A stretch of DNA of 64,000 nt from an uncultured bacterium (GCA_902760645.1 CACWHC010000006.1:1-64000); one strand, 5' to 3'. Counted from the first letter of the stretch, positions 43,468-53,201 are shown. Made by a program: numbers and translations. The notes: a model not told the origin generated them from the sequence alone.

Positions 43468-43984
43468 AGTTATATAAATACAGTATTTCTATCGACCAGA
43501 ATATCAGAAACAGGGTAGATATAACAAGTGAAACATATTCTGAATTTATTCTTTTTCTACCTGAATTAAGAATTCTATGTATTATTTCTTCAGAGTAATC
43601 CTTTTTCAGATTATTTTTTGTTTTGTCAAATGAGTTTTGCAACATTTGCCTGAAATATAATATGTCTTCAAGTTTTTGTCTGGCTTGCGTATTTACTATA
43701 GATAATTTTCTGATTTTTATATTGTCCTTATCATCAAGTTCATTGTCTATATATGCTGACAAATTTTGTATGTAGTGTTCAATTTGTCGTTCTACCCTGT
43801 TTGAGTGTATTTTGGGTTTATCTTTAACATTATTTATTTCAGTTTTTAGTTCAAAATATTTTTTACGGCATTTAGGACATATATTAAGATGAAATTCTAT
43901 TGCATTAGCAAGTATAGGACTTAGTTTCCCGTTAATATAAAGTTCTAACAAATTTATGACTTGTTGACAGTTTGGATTTTCCAT
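43466..43984 (-). CDS. Anti-sigma factor with zinc-finger-like (ZAS) motif
   Basis: 172 aa. The N-terminal domain has CQQVINLLELYINGKLS and FHLNICPKCRKKY, giving the HxxxCxxC pattern of zinc-binding anti-sigma domains, with Cys5 as further ligand. A middle segment (QNLSAYIDNELDD) looks like a second, Cys-poor copy. A membrane helix (VSLVISTLFLIFWSIEIL) ends the protein. It would hold the sigma factor encoded 11 bases upstream at the inner membrane until a signal releases it. It is downstream of, and in the same transcript as, the sigma gene. Confidence 0.8.
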   Translation of the reverse strand: MENPNCQQVINLLELYINGKLSPILANAIEFHLNICPKCRKKYFELKTEINNVKDKPKIHSNRVERQIEHYIQNLSAYIDNELDDKDNIKIRKLSIVNTQARQKLEDILYFRQMLQNSFDKTKNNLKKDYSEEIIHRILNSGRKRINSEYVSLVISTLFLIFWSIEILYLYN

Positions 43985-43995
43985 TGTTACCTCTT

Positions 43996-44595
43996 TTAAA
44001 TATAATTTTTTAAGTTTTCCTGAAGTTTAAGTCTGGCTCTGGAAATTCTTGATTTAACCGTTCCAATACTTGATTTTGTTGCGTTGGCGATTTCATCGTA
44101 ACTCATACCCTGTAACTCTCTTAAAACAATTACTATTTTAAACGGTTCGGGCAGGTTGTTTATTTCATTTTTAATTATTTCTTCAATTTCAAGAGATATA
44201 CATTTTTCCTGAGGCTTGCATCTTTTATCCGGCAGAAGATTTTTTATGGTAAATTCGTTTGATTCTTCAGTTTCGCTGTCTATTGATATGGTGTTTGGTT
44301 TTCTGGAAATTTTCCTGATTTCATCATAGTAAAGATGCGTTATGATTTGATTCGCCCAGCCTTTAAAGTTTTTTGGATTTTTTAATGTTTTAATATTTCT
44401 TGCTATCCGAAGCAGTGCTTCCTGCGTTAAATCGGATATATCCTGCTTGTTTTGCGTCAGATAAGAAAAGGCCGCAAATACATTTCTCTGCTCCTGTTTT
44501 ATAAGTTCTTCAAGTGCTTTCATATCGTCGTTTTGAGCAAGTAGTATAAGTTCTTCAAATTTCATCTTTTTATATTGAAATTTTTGACCGGTCAT
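43996..44595 (-). CDS. ECF-type RNA polymerase sigma factor
   Basis: 199 aa with only regions 2 and 4. Region 2: FAAFSYLTQNKQDISDLTQEALLRIARNI and FKGWANQIITHLYYDEIRK. Region 4: LPEPFKIVIVLRELQGMSYDEIANATKSSIGTVKSRISRARLKL. It directs RNA polymerase to a specific promoter set. The anti-sigma gene follows by 11 bases. AAGGAGATTTTTT precedes the ATG. No sequence evidence for autoregulation was found. Confidence 0.93.
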   Translation of the reverse strand: MTGQKFQYKKMKFEELILLAQNDDMKALEELIKQEQRNVFAAFSYLTQNKQDISDLTQEALLRIARNIKTLKNPKNFKGWANQIITHLYYDEIRKISRKPNTISIDSETEESNEFTIKNLLPDKRCKPQEKCISLEIEEIIKNEINNLPEPFKIVIVLRELQGMSYDEIANATKSSIGTVKSRISRARLKLQENLKNYI

Positions 44596-44696
44596 AAAAA
44601 ATCTCCTTATTATTATAATAAGCAGATTTTTTAATTATAAATTCAACTATATCGTATACATTGAGGCTATTTTTATTGTGGGGAACATTTGAATGC

Positions 44697-45938
44697 TCAT
44701 TCCGCACTGATATAACCGTTTAAGGCAGTATATGCTGCAACATATGGGGAAGCAAGATAAATTTTGCCTTCCGTATTTCCCATTCTGCCCTGAAAATTTC
44801 TGTTTTGCGTTGCAAGACAAACTTCTCCGTCAGCTAAAGTCCCTGCGTGAACACCGACGCAAGGTCCGCAGCCGGGTGGTAATATTGTTGCATTTGCTTC
44901 TACAAAGATATTAATCAGTCCTTCATCAAGTGCTTTTAAGTAGACATCTTTGGATGCAGGACATATAAGCATTCTTAAATCAGGATTTATTTTTTTACCT
45001 TTTAAAATTTCTGCAACAGTCCTCAAATCCTCAATTCTGCCGTTAGTACAAGTGCCGACATATACCTGATCTACTTTTACATCTTTTAATTGTTCAACAG
45101 ATTTGGTATTATCAACCGTATGAGGACAGGATACCGTATGTGGAATATCTTCTGCGTATATTTTTATTACACGCTCGTATACAGCATCCTCGTCGGCCTG
45201 AATAAGCTTGAATTTATCTTCTCTGCCTCGTTCTTTTAAAAAGGCTTTAGTCTTATCATCGGTTGCGAATAATCCTGCTTTTGCACCTGCTTCCACAGCC
45301 ATATTTGCTAACGTAAATCTTTCTGACATAATCATATTTTCAATGGTATCGCCGCAAAATTCCAATGCTTTATATGTTGCACCATCTGCTCCTATCAGAC
45401 CAATCAAGTACAGCATTAAGTCTTTAGAGCATATACCCTTTTGAAAGTTCCCTGTTACCTCAATTTTGAAAGTTGCAGGAACTTTGAGCCATGTTTTTCC
45501 TAGTGCCATCGCAACTGCGACATCAGTTGAACCCATGCCTGTTGCAAATGCACCTAATGCACCTGATGTGCAGGTATGTGAATCTGCTCCGACAAGTATT
45601 TCACCCGGATTTACAAATGTTTCGACCAATCTCTGATGACAAACTCCGGCACCGATGTCTGATAACACCGCACCGTATTCTTTGGAAAATTCTCTTAAAA
45701 CTTTATGCGTATTGGAAAGTTCTTTTCTCGGACTTGGTGATGCGTGGTCAATAAATAGAATGCTGCGTTCAGGATTATGTAACTTATTTACACCAAGTTT
45801 TTTAAATTCCTGCACCGTTAACGGTCCTGTTCCGTCCTGTACTGCTGCGACATCAACGTTTGCAATAACAAGCTCACCTGCTTTTACGTCATGTCCAGCG
45901 TGTTCAGATATTATTTTCTCTGCTATTGTTTGTCCCAT
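44697..45938 (-). CDS. leuC: 3-isopropylmalate dehydratase large subunit
   Basis: 413 aa aconitase-family protein of the shorter (about 420 aa) LeuC type. FIDHASPSP, GADSHTCTSGALGAFATGMGSTD and PPGCGPCVGVHAG carry the three 4Fe-4S cluster cysteines. With LeuD it isomerises isopropylmalate in leucine synthesis; a homoaconitase role cannot be excluded. leuD and other leu genes are not adjacent. AAGGTGAAACT is the RBS. Confidence 0.92.
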   Translation of the reverse strand: MGQTIAEKIISEHAGHDVKAGELVIANVDVAAVQDGTGPLTVQEFKKLGVNKLHNPERSILFIDHASPSPRKELSNTHKVLREFSKEYGAVLSDIGAGVCHQRLVETFVNPGEILVGADSHTCTSGALGAFATGMGSTDVAVAMALGKTWLKVPATFKIEVTGNFQKGICSKDLMLYLIGLIGADGATYKALEFCGDTIENMIMSERFTLANMAVEAGAKAGLFATDDKTKAFLKERGREDKFKLIQADEDAVYERVIKIYAEDIPHTVSCPHTVDNTKSVEQLKDVKVDQVYVGTCTNGRIEDLRTVAEILKGKKINPDLRMLICPASKDVYLKALDEGLINIFVEANATILPPGCGPCVGVHAGTLADGEVCLATQNRNFQGRMGNTEGKIYLASPYVAAYTALNGYISAE

Positions 45939-45955
45939 AGTTTCACCTTTATTCT

Positions 45956-45985
45956 GTTATAGTCCGTGTGTTTATTTTATCACAA
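45956..45985 (-). promoter_or_regulatory. Promoter of leuC
   Basis: On the minus strand, TTGTGA (45980-45985), 18 bases, TATAAC (45956-45961). The leader to the leuC ATG is only about 10 bases, room for the RBS and no leader peptide. Confidence 0.5.
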
Positions 45986-46002
45986 AATGATTAATAAATA
46001 AA

Positions 46003-46031
46003 AAAAGGATTATCAATTTGATAATCCTTTT
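46003..46031. terminator. Terminator after metK
   Basis: AAAAGGATTATCAA and TTGATAATCCTTTT form a near-perfect stem. On the minus strand it is followed by TTTATTTATT, so it ends metK just before the leuC promoter region. Confidence 0.8.
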
Positions 46032-46050
46032 CTGTTATATATGATTTTTA

Positions 46051-47325
46051 TTATATGCAGGAACAACCGCTTAAAGCTTGTGATTTTAAGCTTTCAGCTT
46101 TATCTGTTTGTTCCCAAGGAACATTAATGTCAGTTCTGCCCATATGCCCGTATGCCGCTAATAACTGATAGAATTTACCTCCGTTTTTAGCCGGTAATCC
46201 TCTCAAGTCAAACTGGCTGATAATTGCTGCAGGTCTAAGGTCAAAGTTTTTAGAAACAAGTGCAGAAATCTCGTCATCTGAAATTTTACCTGTTCCAAAC
46301 GTATCAACCATAATTGATACAGGTTCTGCAACACCGATTGCGTATGCCAATTCGATTTCGCATTTATCAGCTAATCCGGCAGCTACAATATTTTTAGCAA
46401 CGTATCTTGATGCATATGCTGCAGAGCGGTCAACTTTCGTCGGATCCTTACCCGAGAATGCTCCGCCGCCGTGACGTGAATACCCGCCGTATGTATCAAC
46501 AATGATTTTACGTCCTGTTAAACCTGCATCACCCTGCGGTCCGCCTACTACAAATCTGCCTGACGGATTTACAAGAATTTTTGTATCTTTTGATAGTCCG
46601 ATTGGGGATTCATTTTCAAATACCCAGTCTATAACGTATTTCTTTATGTCATTTTTGATTATTTCCTGTACCTTTGAATTATCAGATATACCGTTAATAG
46701 CAGGGTCGTGTTGAGTTGAAATTAGAACGGTATTTATGTTTGAAGGCTTCCCGTCTGTATATTCGACTGTTACCTGTGATTTTCCGTCAGGTCTTAAATA
46801 AGGTAAAATCCCTTGTTTTCTGACCTGAGCTAATCTGTAGGACAATTTATGTGCCAAACTTATAGGTAACGGCATTAATTCAGGGGTTTCATTGCAGGCA
46901 TAACCGAACATAATACCCTGGTCACCTGCACCAATATTAGCTGTTTCACTTGTTGATGTATCAGCATTATCGTTTCTTGATTCAAAAGCTTTATTTACAC
47001 CTCCTGCAATATCACATGATTGCTCGTCAATACTTGTTAAAACGGCACAAGTGTCGGCATCAAATCCGCCGCCATGAGAACCTGTATAACCGATATTTTT
47101 AATAGTATTTCTTACTACAGCCGGGATATCTACATAACAATCTGATGTAATTTCACCGCATACGAGTGCCATTCCTGTTGTAACTGTTGTTTCTGCTGCA
47201 ACTCTTGATTGCGGATATTTCGTCAAAAATTCGTCCAAAATAGCATCAGAAATCTGATCGCATACTTTGTCGGGGTGTCCTTCTGTTACTGATTCAGAAG
47301 TAAATAAAAAATTTCTTGGTGTCAT
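46051..47325 (-). CDS. metK: S-adenosylmethionine synthetase
   Basis: 424 aa, slightly longer than the usual 385-400. [47 protein letters not shown] and [23 protein letters not shown] are hallmark motifs. It makes SAM from methionine and ATP. The extra length is partly an [10 protein letters not shown]-area insertion of ordinary size and a C-terminal end [13 protein letters not shown]. It is preceded by a structured leader of about 68 nt (separate entry) and has AAGGAG 8-9 bases before the ATG. Confidence 0.96.
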   Translation of the reverse strand: MTPRNFLFTSESVTEGHPDKVCDQISDAILDEFLTKYPQSRVAAETTVTTGMALVCGEITSDCYVDIPAVVRNTIKNIGYTGSHGGGFDADTCAVLTSIDEQSCDIAGGVNKAFESRNDNADTSTSETANIGAGDQGIMFGYACNETPELMPLPISLAHKLSYRLAQVRKQGILPYLRPDGKSQVTVEYTDGKPSNINTVLISTQHDPAINGISDNSKVQEIIKNDIKKYVIDWVFENESPIGLSKDTKILVNPSGRFVVGGPQGDAGLTGRKIIVDTYGGYSRHGGGAFSGKDPTKVDRSAAYASRYVAKNIVAAGLADKCEIELAYAIGVAEPVSIMVDTFGTGKISDDEISALVSKNFDLRPAAIISQFDLRGLPAKNGGKFYQLLAAYGHMGRTDINVPWEQTDKAESLKSQALSGCSCI

Positions 47326-47328
47326 TTT

Positions 47329-47428
47329 TAATCTCCTTAATTTTTATTTCTACCTGCCGGTAAGGTTTTTAATTCCGACCCGGCATTCACTCTTAATGCA
47401 GTTTACATCAGAATAAGTTTAAAATCAA
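47329..47428 (-). promoter_or_regulatory. metK promoter and structured leader (riboswitch or operator candidate)
   Basis: Minus strand. TTGATT (47423-47428), 17 bases, TAAACT (47400-47405). An inverted repeat GCATT/AATGC (47383-47399) overlaps the expected start of transcription and could be an operator. In the RNA, GCCGG and CCGGC (plus-strand arms 47380-47384 and 47356-47360) form a stem with a 19-base loop. The loop's CCUUA is complementary to UAAGG of the metK Shine-Dalgarno (plus 47335-47339), so a pseudoknot could hide the RBS. I could not match it to a known SAM riboswitch class. Confidence 0.45.
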
Positions 47429-47504
47429 ATTTTCGTGTAAAAAATACACTTTTCTTAATAAATTTTTCTATTTTTTATCCGTCAATTTATGCTAAAATGT
47501 AATT

Positions 47505-49493
47505 ATGGAATATAAACTTTTTAAAATAAATTCAAAATATTCACCGGCAGGGGATCAGCCAAAGGCTATAAAAGAGCTTGTTGATGGTATAAATAACGGT
47601 GATGATGCTCAGACATTACTTGGTATTACGGGTTCGGGCAAAACTTTTACAATTGCTAATGTAATCCAACAGGTTCAAAAGCCCACTCTTATTATTGCTC
47701 ATAATAAGACTCTTGCTGCACAATTGTATAATGAATTTAAGGAATTATTTCCTGATAATGCTGTTGAATATTTTATCAGTTATTATGACTATTATCAGCC
47801 AGAGGCTTATATTCCCAGAACAGATACATATATTGAAAAATCCGCCTCAATAAATGAGGAAATTGACAGATTAAGACATAATACAACAAGAAGTTTATAT
47901 GAACGAAATGATGTAATTATTGTTGCATCTGTTAGCTGTATATACGGTTTAGGGTTGCCTGAAAATTATTTCAGAGGTTCAGTTGAATTAAAAATCGGCG
48001 ATGCTGTTGAGCGTGATGATTTACTCAGACATCTGATTTCTGTTCAGTATAAGCGGAATGATTTGGTTTTGGAGCGTTCAACTTTCAGGGCAAAAGGTGA
48101 CGTTGTAGAAATTATGCCTGCATACGAAAAAATTATTTCAAGAATATATTTCTTTGGAGATGAGATTGAAAAGATTGTCAGAATAGATAATGTTACCGGA
48201 GAGGTTTTGGAAACGCCAAATAGTGTCGTTATTTATCCTGCGGTACATTATTTATCATACGATGAAAATCAGGAGGAAACGATTTCATTAATCAGAGAAG
48301 AATTACAGCACAGATTGGTTGAATTACGAAATGAAAACAAATTAATTGAAGCTCAACGCCTTGAACAGCGTGTAAAATATGATATTGAAATGATTAAGGA
48401 AATGGGATATTGCTCGGGAATCGAGAATTATTCAAGGATTATTGAACGCAGGGTTCCGGGTTCCCCTCCTGCGACTTTACTGGATTATTTTCAGGGTGAT
48501 TTTTTGACCGTTGTTGATGAATCCCATGTAACGTTACCGCAGTTAAAGGGGATGTCACATGGTGATGCTGCCAGAAAAGATGTATTAATTCAATATGGCT
48601 TCAGACTTCCGTGTGCAAAGGATAATCGTCCTTTACGAAGTGATGAGTTTTTTAACAGAGTTCATCAAAAAATTTACATTTCCGCAACCCCCGGAGATTT
48701 TGAAAAAGAATCATCAAATAAAATTGTTGAACAAATTATTCGTCCCACAGGACTTGTGGATCCTAAAATTTCTGTCCGACCTATTGCTACTCAGATTAAT
48801 GATTTAAAAGCTGAGATTAAAAAACGTGCTGACAAAAATGAGAGGGTTTTGATTACTACTTTAACCAAGCGTATGGCTGAAGATTTGACTGATTTCTTTA
48901 TACAAGAAGGTATTAGAGTCAGATATTTGCACAGTGGTATTCAATCGTTAGAACGTGTTGAGATACTGAGAGATTTGAGATTAGGTGAATTTGATGTTTT
49001 AATCGGAGTAAATCTTTTAAGAGAAGGACTTGATATTCCAGAAGTTTCTCTTGTTGCCATTATGGATGCTGATAAAGAAGGCTTTTTACGTTCTGAAACA
49101 AGCTTAATTCAGACTGTCGGGCGTGCGGCAAGAAATGCTTGCGGAGAGGTAATAATGTATGCTGATAAGATTACTGATTCAATGAAAAGTGCTATTGATG
49201 AAACCGAACGCAGACGTGAAATACAAATTGCACACAATAAAAAATACGGAATTATCCCGAAAACGATTAAAAAGCCTATTGAAAACAATTTACTTTCTCT
49301 TGTTGCAAGTTATCGTGACTTAGAAGATATTGTAGCAGAAGAAATGGTTGATATGGGTGTAGATAAAAAAGATTTACCTAAACTCATTGATAAACTTGAA
49401 AAAGATATGCATAAAGCGGCAAAAATCCTTGATTTTGAGAGAGCAGCCGAAATACGCGACCAACTCAAAAAGCTCAGAGAAATGGTTAAATAG
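47505..49493 (+). CDS. uvrB: UvrABC system protein B
   Basis: 662 aa, full length. The Walker A is [14 protein letters not shown] near residue 40. The beta-hairpin region reads [22 protein letters not shown], the helicase motif [12 protein letters not shown] (DEAH-like) and [12 protein letters not shown] follow, and the UVR motif ([20 protein letters not shown]) ends the protein. It verifies damaged DNA in nucleotide excision repair with UvrA and UvrC, which are not in the window. No Shine-Dalgarno is present; TAAAAT (47493-47498) ends 6 bases before the ATG, so the mRNA may be leaderless. Confidence 0.97.
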   Translation: MEYKLFKINSKYSPAGDQPKAIKELVDGINNGDDAQTLLGITGSGKTFTIANVIQQVQKPTLIIAHNKTLAAQLYNEFKELFPDNAVEYFISYYDYYQPEAYIPRTDTYIEKSASINEEIDRLRHNTTRSLYERNDVIIVASVSCIYGLGLPENYFRGSVELKIGDAVERDDLLRHLISVQYKRNDLVLERSTFRAKGDVVEIMPAYEKIISRIYFFGDEIEKIVRIDNVTGEVLETPNSVVIYPAVHYLSYDENQEETISLIREELQHRLVELRNENKLIEAQRLEQRVKYDIEMIKEMGYCSGIENYSRIIERRVPGSPPATLLDYFQGDFLTVVDESHVTLPQLKGMSHGDAARKDVLIQYGFRLPCAKDNRPLRSDEFFNRVHQKIYISATPGDFEKESSNKIVEQIIRPTGLVDPKISVRPIATQINDLKAEIKKRADKNERVLITTLTKRMAEDLTDFFIQEGIRVRYLHSGIQSLERVEILRDLRLGEFDVLIGVNLLREGLDIPEVSLVAIMDADKEGFLRSETSLIQTVGRAARNACGEVIMYADKITDSMKSAIDETERRREIQIAHNKKYGIIPKTIKKPIENNLLSLVASYRDLEDIVAEEMVDMGVDKKDLPKLIDKLEKDMHKAAKILDFERAAEIRDQLKKLREMVK

Positions 49494-49506
49494 TCTTGTT
49501 TAGTAA

Positions 49507-50250
49507 CTATTTTTTAAGTAATACAACGATGGCGGCATCCCCGTTTTTAATAAGTAAATCTGATGTATCCTGAGTTACTTTAAGGGTAATTCCCTGACCG
49601 TTTATGTCTATTTTATCAATTGAGGACACTTTTCCCTCAAAAACTTTTTCCGGATATTTGACAATAGTTATTTTGGCTTTGTCACCTTCTTTAATTCTGT
49701 GTTTATATTTAGGTGAAAAATAAGCCTTTATGTTCGCGTTTTCCTGATTTACGGTCCCGATTTCCGTATCAAATTTTACGCTGTCACCTTCTTTTATATC
49801 AGAATATGATATTACTCCGTCTGCATTAGCATAAATTGATTTTATAACTTGAGATTTCGGACCGCAATTTTTCGCAGTATTTTTTGTTTCCTCTTTATAT
49901 TCATTTAAGGATTTATCATATTCTTCTTTTGATATAACGCCGTCTTTATACATTATTGCTGCATCTTTATATTCGTCAGATGCTTCTTTTTCATTTACGC
50001 AATTAGATTTTGGTGTTGAAGATATATCCAGTTCCGCAATTATATCGCCTACTTTTACTTTTTCTAAATTCTTGTATTTTAGGGACAATACCGTACCATT
50101 ATCACCTGCAGTGATAATTTCATTATCATTTATTACATTGGCACTGAATGTTTCAATCTCTTTATTCAAATCTGCTCTCTTATACAATAAAAATGCTATT
50201 CCTGATATTAAGATTATACTGATTAACGTCAAAATAATTTTTTTATTCAT
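49507..50250 (-). CDS. HlyD-like periplasmic adaptor protein
   Basis: 247 aa. A single N-terminal membrane anchor (IILTLISIILISGIAFLLY) is followed by a biotinyl-lipoyl half (AGDNGTVLSLKYKNLEKVKVGDIIAELD), a short helical hairpin rich in Lys and Glu, a second lipoyl half (IYANADGVISYSDIKEGDSV) and a beta-barrel. This is the order of membrane-fusion proteins of secretion or efflux systems. The hairpin is very short and contains two Cys. No transporter or outer-membrane partner is adjacent, so its system is unknown. Confidence 0.72.
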   Translation of the reverse strand: MNKKIILTLISIILISGIAFLLYKRADLNKEIETFSANVINDNEIITAGDNGTVLSLKYKNLEKVKVGDIIAELDISSTPKSNCVNEKEASDEYKDAAIMYKDGVISKEEYDKSLNEYKEETKNTAKNCGPKSQVIKSIYANADGVISYSDIKEGDSVKFDTEIGTVNQENANIKAYFSPKYKHRIKEGDKAKITIVKYPEKVFEGKVSSIDKIDINGQGITLKVTQDTSDLLIKNGDAAIVVLLKK

Positions 50251-50301
50251 ATAAACCTCTCTTTTGCACTTAGAATATCATAAATTGTAATTTGTTACAA
50301 C

Positions 50302-51003
50302 TTATATTCCGACACTTAACCCTGCACAAAGGTTTATACCTTGTCCGGTAATTCCTTTTGCGTCATCAGAAATTAAGTATTTTGTAAGATTTGCAATTTC
50401 TATTGGTTCAACAAATCTTCGCTGCGGTATACACTCAATAATTTCTTCTTTTGAAAATTCACTTTCTTCAATTGATGTATTTCCTAAATCTGTATCAACC
50501 CAACCCGGGTTTATTGTATTCACAGTAATATTATATTCTGCAAGTTCAAGTGCCAGTGCTTTCGTTAATCCGATTAGACCTGCCTTAGATGCCGAGTATA
50601 CTGAAGCATTTGCTTCTCCCATTACTCCTGAAATTGAACCGATATTGATTATTCTGCCCCATTTTTGTTTTTTCATATACGGTACTGCTACTGATATGAG
50701 TTCAGTAGGACTTGTTAAATTAACTTTGTATATCTTAGAAATGTCTGAAGCAGAGGCTTTTTCAATGTTTGAGTAAATGTATTCCCCTGCATTATTTACA
50801 AGTACATCAATTTCTTTTTCAGTGATGTATTGTTTCAGTTCCGTTATGTCATCATTTAAGTCCGAAACAATGTATCCGTCAGGTTCAAGTGTTTTTAGCA
50901 ATTCTTCATTTCTGCCTGTTGCATATATGTTACCACAGGATTTTAATTGCTCGGCAATTACTCTGCCTATTCCTCTTGTAGCACCCGTAACAAGTATGTT
51001 CAT
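50302..51003 (-). CDS. Short-chain dehydrogenase/reductase, FabG-like
   Basis: 233 aa Rossmann-fold protein. TGATRGIG (cofactor), VLVNNAGEY, the catalytic Ser in INIGSISG and YSASK (Tyr/Lys) are complete. NPGWVDTDLG follows as in FabG-like enzymes. It should reduce a keto group with NADPH, possibly 3-oxoacyl-ACP, but no fatty-acid genes are adjacent. It starts 1 base after the secG stop and is likely in one operon with the Nudix protein and secG. Confidence 0.82.
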   Translation of the reverse strand: MNILVTGATRGIGRVIAEQLKSCGNIYATGRNEELLKTLEPDGYIVSDLNDDITELKQYITEKEIDVLVNNAGEYIYSNIEKASASDISKIYKVNLTSPTELISVAVPYMKKQKWGRIINIGSISGVMGEANASVYSASKAGLIGLTKALALELAEYNITVNTINPGWVDTDLGNTSIEESEFSKEEIIECIPQRRFVEPIEIANLTKYLISDDAKGITGQGINLCAGLSVGI

Positions 51004-51004
51004 A

Positions 51005-51229
51005 CTACTTTACGATACCAAATCCAAGTAAAAATGTGCTAACGATAAATATTGCTGCTATTATTCCGGTAAGCTTGTTTAATCCCTTTTCAGCACTTTT
51101 TTGTGAAGAAAATAATTGTGATGCTCCGCCTATACCTGCAATGCCATCACCTTTCGGGGAATGTAACAATACTAATACGGTTACAAGTAATGCCGATATC
51201 ACTTGTATTGTCCAAACAAATTTTAACAT
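51005..51229 (-). CDS. secG: Preprotein translocase subunit SecG
   Basis: 74 aa with two membrane helices (VWTIQVISALLVTVLVLLH and LTGIIAAIFIVSTFLLGFG) flanking the conserved loop HSPKGDGIAGIGGASQLFSSQK. It supports SecYE in protein export across the inner membrane. The ATG overlaps the stop of the Nudix gene by one base (TAATG), so it is translated by coupling to that gene. The SDR gene follows immediately. Confidence 0.93.
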   Translation of the reverse strand: MLKFVWTIQVISALLVTVLVLLHSPKGDGIAGIGGASQLFSSQKSAEKGLNKLTGIIAAIFIVSTFLLGFGIVK

Positions 51230-51915
51230 TATACTTTTTTCTCCTTTTTCTTTGAAATGAAATGTGCACGTTTTGAATTAAGTTTTATGCTTTCAAAAGT
51301 GTACAGTCTTGCAGGGCGTTTTGAAGATGATTTGGTAAATTCGTTTAATTCAATCAGCCCTTCAGTTGAAAGAGCTTTTTTCCTAAAATTACGTTTATCC
51401 AATTTTTTGCCCATGATTAATTCATATGCTTTTTGCATTTCAGTTAGTGTGAATTTTTCATTTAGTAATTGGTATGCAACAGGGCAGATTTCTAATCTCT
51501 CACGGGTTCTTTTCATTGAGTATTGGATAATTTCTTTGTGGTCGAACGCTAGCGGCGGCAAGTCTGAAACTTTATGCCAGCCTAATTCCGGTGTTGAAAT
51601 TACTTTTATGTCTTCTGCTCTTACAAGAGCGAAGTAGGCACAAGTTATAACCCTTGAATTTGGGTGTCTTAGCGGATCACCAAATGTATAAAGCTGTTCA
51701 AGATAAATGTTATCAACATTTGTTCTTTCTTTTAAAACCCTGAGAGCTGCCTGATCAAGGTTTTCGCTTAATCTTACATATCCGCCAGGGATTGCCCATT
51801 TGTCTTTAAACGGTTCATTTGTACGCTTAATCAGCAGTACCTGTATAGAACTGTTAATTATCGTAAGTATTACAACGTCGACTGTTATTTCGTGTGTTTT
51901 AGTTTCATTAAACAT
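51229..51915 (-). CDS. Nudix-domain protein with winged-helix C-terminus, NrtR-like
   Basis: About 228 aa from ATG 51915. An N-terminal Nudix fold (VLLIKRTNEPFKDKWAIPGGYV) has a degenerate Nudix box: the REUxEE part reads RVLKER, keeping one of the three glutamates. The C-terminal 80 residues look like a winged helix (FTLTEMQKAYELIMGK, then KRNFRKKAL). This is the layout of NrtR, a repressor of NAD genes that senses ADP-ribose and often lacks hydrolase activity. A regulator is thus more likely than an enzyme. Its targets are not visible here; secG is cotranscribed. Confidence 0.78.
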   Translation of the reverse strand: MFNETKTHEITVDVVILTIINSSIQVLLIKRTNEPFKDKWAIPGGYVRLSENLDQAALRVLKERTNVDNIYLEQLYTFGDPLRHPNSRVITCAYFALVRAEDIKVISTPELGWHKVSDLPPLAFDHKEIIQYSMKRTRERLEICPVAYQLLNEKFTLTEMQKAYELIMGKKLDKRNFRKKALSTEGLIELNEFTKSSSKRPARLYTFESIKLNSKRAHFISKKKEKKV

Positions 51916-52067
51916 AATTATCTCTACCCTAAGTTTATAATACAATAAAAATATATTTTGTATATTTCGTAATATAAATTTTGTTAAGATTTATTTACAT
52001 CATCTAAAAATCGGCAATTTTACTACTAAAGTTTACTTTATATATATAAGGTAAGGGAAAATTTACA

Positions 52068-53201
52068 ATGTGTTACGGTTATTACAATGGTTATGGCATG
52101 TATGATTGCTGCGGAATTATGCAGTTAGCAATGGGGATGAATATGATTGCTAATTTCTTTGGCAATTCAGGTCATAATAATAACAATTATAATCTTGGTT
52201 GTAACAGTAATCCGTTTTTAGTAGGTAATCTCTTATCTAATTCAAATTCAAATCCAAATTTGGTTGGAAATTTGTTAACAAATTCATCTAATACAGGGGG
52301 GGCATCAATTCCGCCTGATTTGGTAGGTAACTTGTTATCCGGCGGTGGTTCAGTTCCATCTACGGCTTATCCTGGTTCTGCTTATTTGCCGGGTTCTTTC
52401 CAATTTGATGGTAATATTTTTGCTAATGATAATAATTCAGGTTTGGACCCTACCGGACTTAGTTTGTATGATTTAACTTCTAATCCTGCACTATATCCGT
52501 ATCCTTCTTTACCCGGTGTTCCGTTACCGGAGTCTTGTCTTGTAGATGCATCCGGATTGCCTGCTATAACAACAGGTGCGTACACTGATATGCTTCAGTC
52601 TGCAATGCCAATGCCTCAGTTTCAGCCTGTTACTCCTCGCCAGCAGACTACTCAACAACAGGCTCCTCAATCACGTCAAGCTCAGCCGTCTGTGTCAGGA
52701 CAATCCCAACAGCTTCAAACTCAGGCTGCTGCACCAAGATTTTCCCAACTGACAAGACCGTCTGTAAGTTCAGGTGTTTCACTTGCTTCTCCTTATAACG
52801 GGACTGCAAATGATTTAAATTCAAAATTAGGTGGTCAGCTCAGCGGAAAGGGTCAGGTATTCCTTGATGCTCAGTCAAAATATGGTGTTAATGCCGGTAT
52901 ACTTGCATCAATATGTATTCACGAGAGTGCTAACGGTACAAGTAATTTGGCAAGAACTAAAAATAATGTCGGCGGAGTAAGATATGCGGGGCGTTCAGAA
53001 TTCAGAAGATATGATAGTGTTGATGATTGCATAATGCATATGGCAAAATTTTTGAAATCAGGTTATTTAGATAAAGGGTTAACTTCAATTGCACAAATTG
53101 GTGCGAAGTACTGCCCTACGAATGATCCTACTGACAGAGCCGGGATGAATGCAGGTTGGGGTAAAGGTGTAACCAATATTTATAACAGAGATTTTGCATA
53201 A
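52068..53201 (+). CDS. Glucosaminidase-like protein with low-complexity N-terminus
   Basis: 377 aa. The last 130 residues resemble a glucosaminidase domain: FLDAQSKYGVNAGILASICIHE (probable catalytic Glu), SNLARTKNNVGGVRY and YDSVDDCIMHMAKFLKSGYL. It would cut the glycan strands of peptidoglycan. The first 200 residues are low-complexity: MCYGYYNGYGMYDCCG, an Asn-rich part, three LVGNLL repeats at 51-56, 65-70 and 85-90, and a Gln/Pro linker. No signal peptide is seen, which is odd for a wall hydrolase. GTAAGGGAAAA lies before the ATG. Confidence 0.72.
   Translation: MCYGYYNGYGMYDCCGIMQLAMGMNMIANFFGNSGHNNNNYNLGCNSNPFLVGNLLSNSNSNPNLVGNLLTNSSNTGGASIPPDLVGNLLSGGGSVPSTAYPGSAYLPGSFQFDGNIFANDNNSGLDPTGLSLYDLTSNPALYPYPSLPGVPLPESCLVDASGLPAITTGAYTDMLQSAMPMPQFQPVTPRQQTTQQQAPQSRQAQPSVSGQSQQLQTQAAAPRFSQLTRPSVSSGVSLASPYNGTANDLNSKLGGQLSGKGQVFLDAQSKYGVNAGILASICIHESANGTSNLARTKNNVGGVRYAGRSEFRRYDSVDDCIMHMAKFLKSGYLDKGLTSIAQIGAKYCPTNDPTDRAGMNAGWGKGVTNIYNRDFA

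Noticed and set aside
46051-47325. metK C-terminal extension as a fusion
   Set aside because: The extra residues are few and show no domain; the length is within reasonable variation for MetK.
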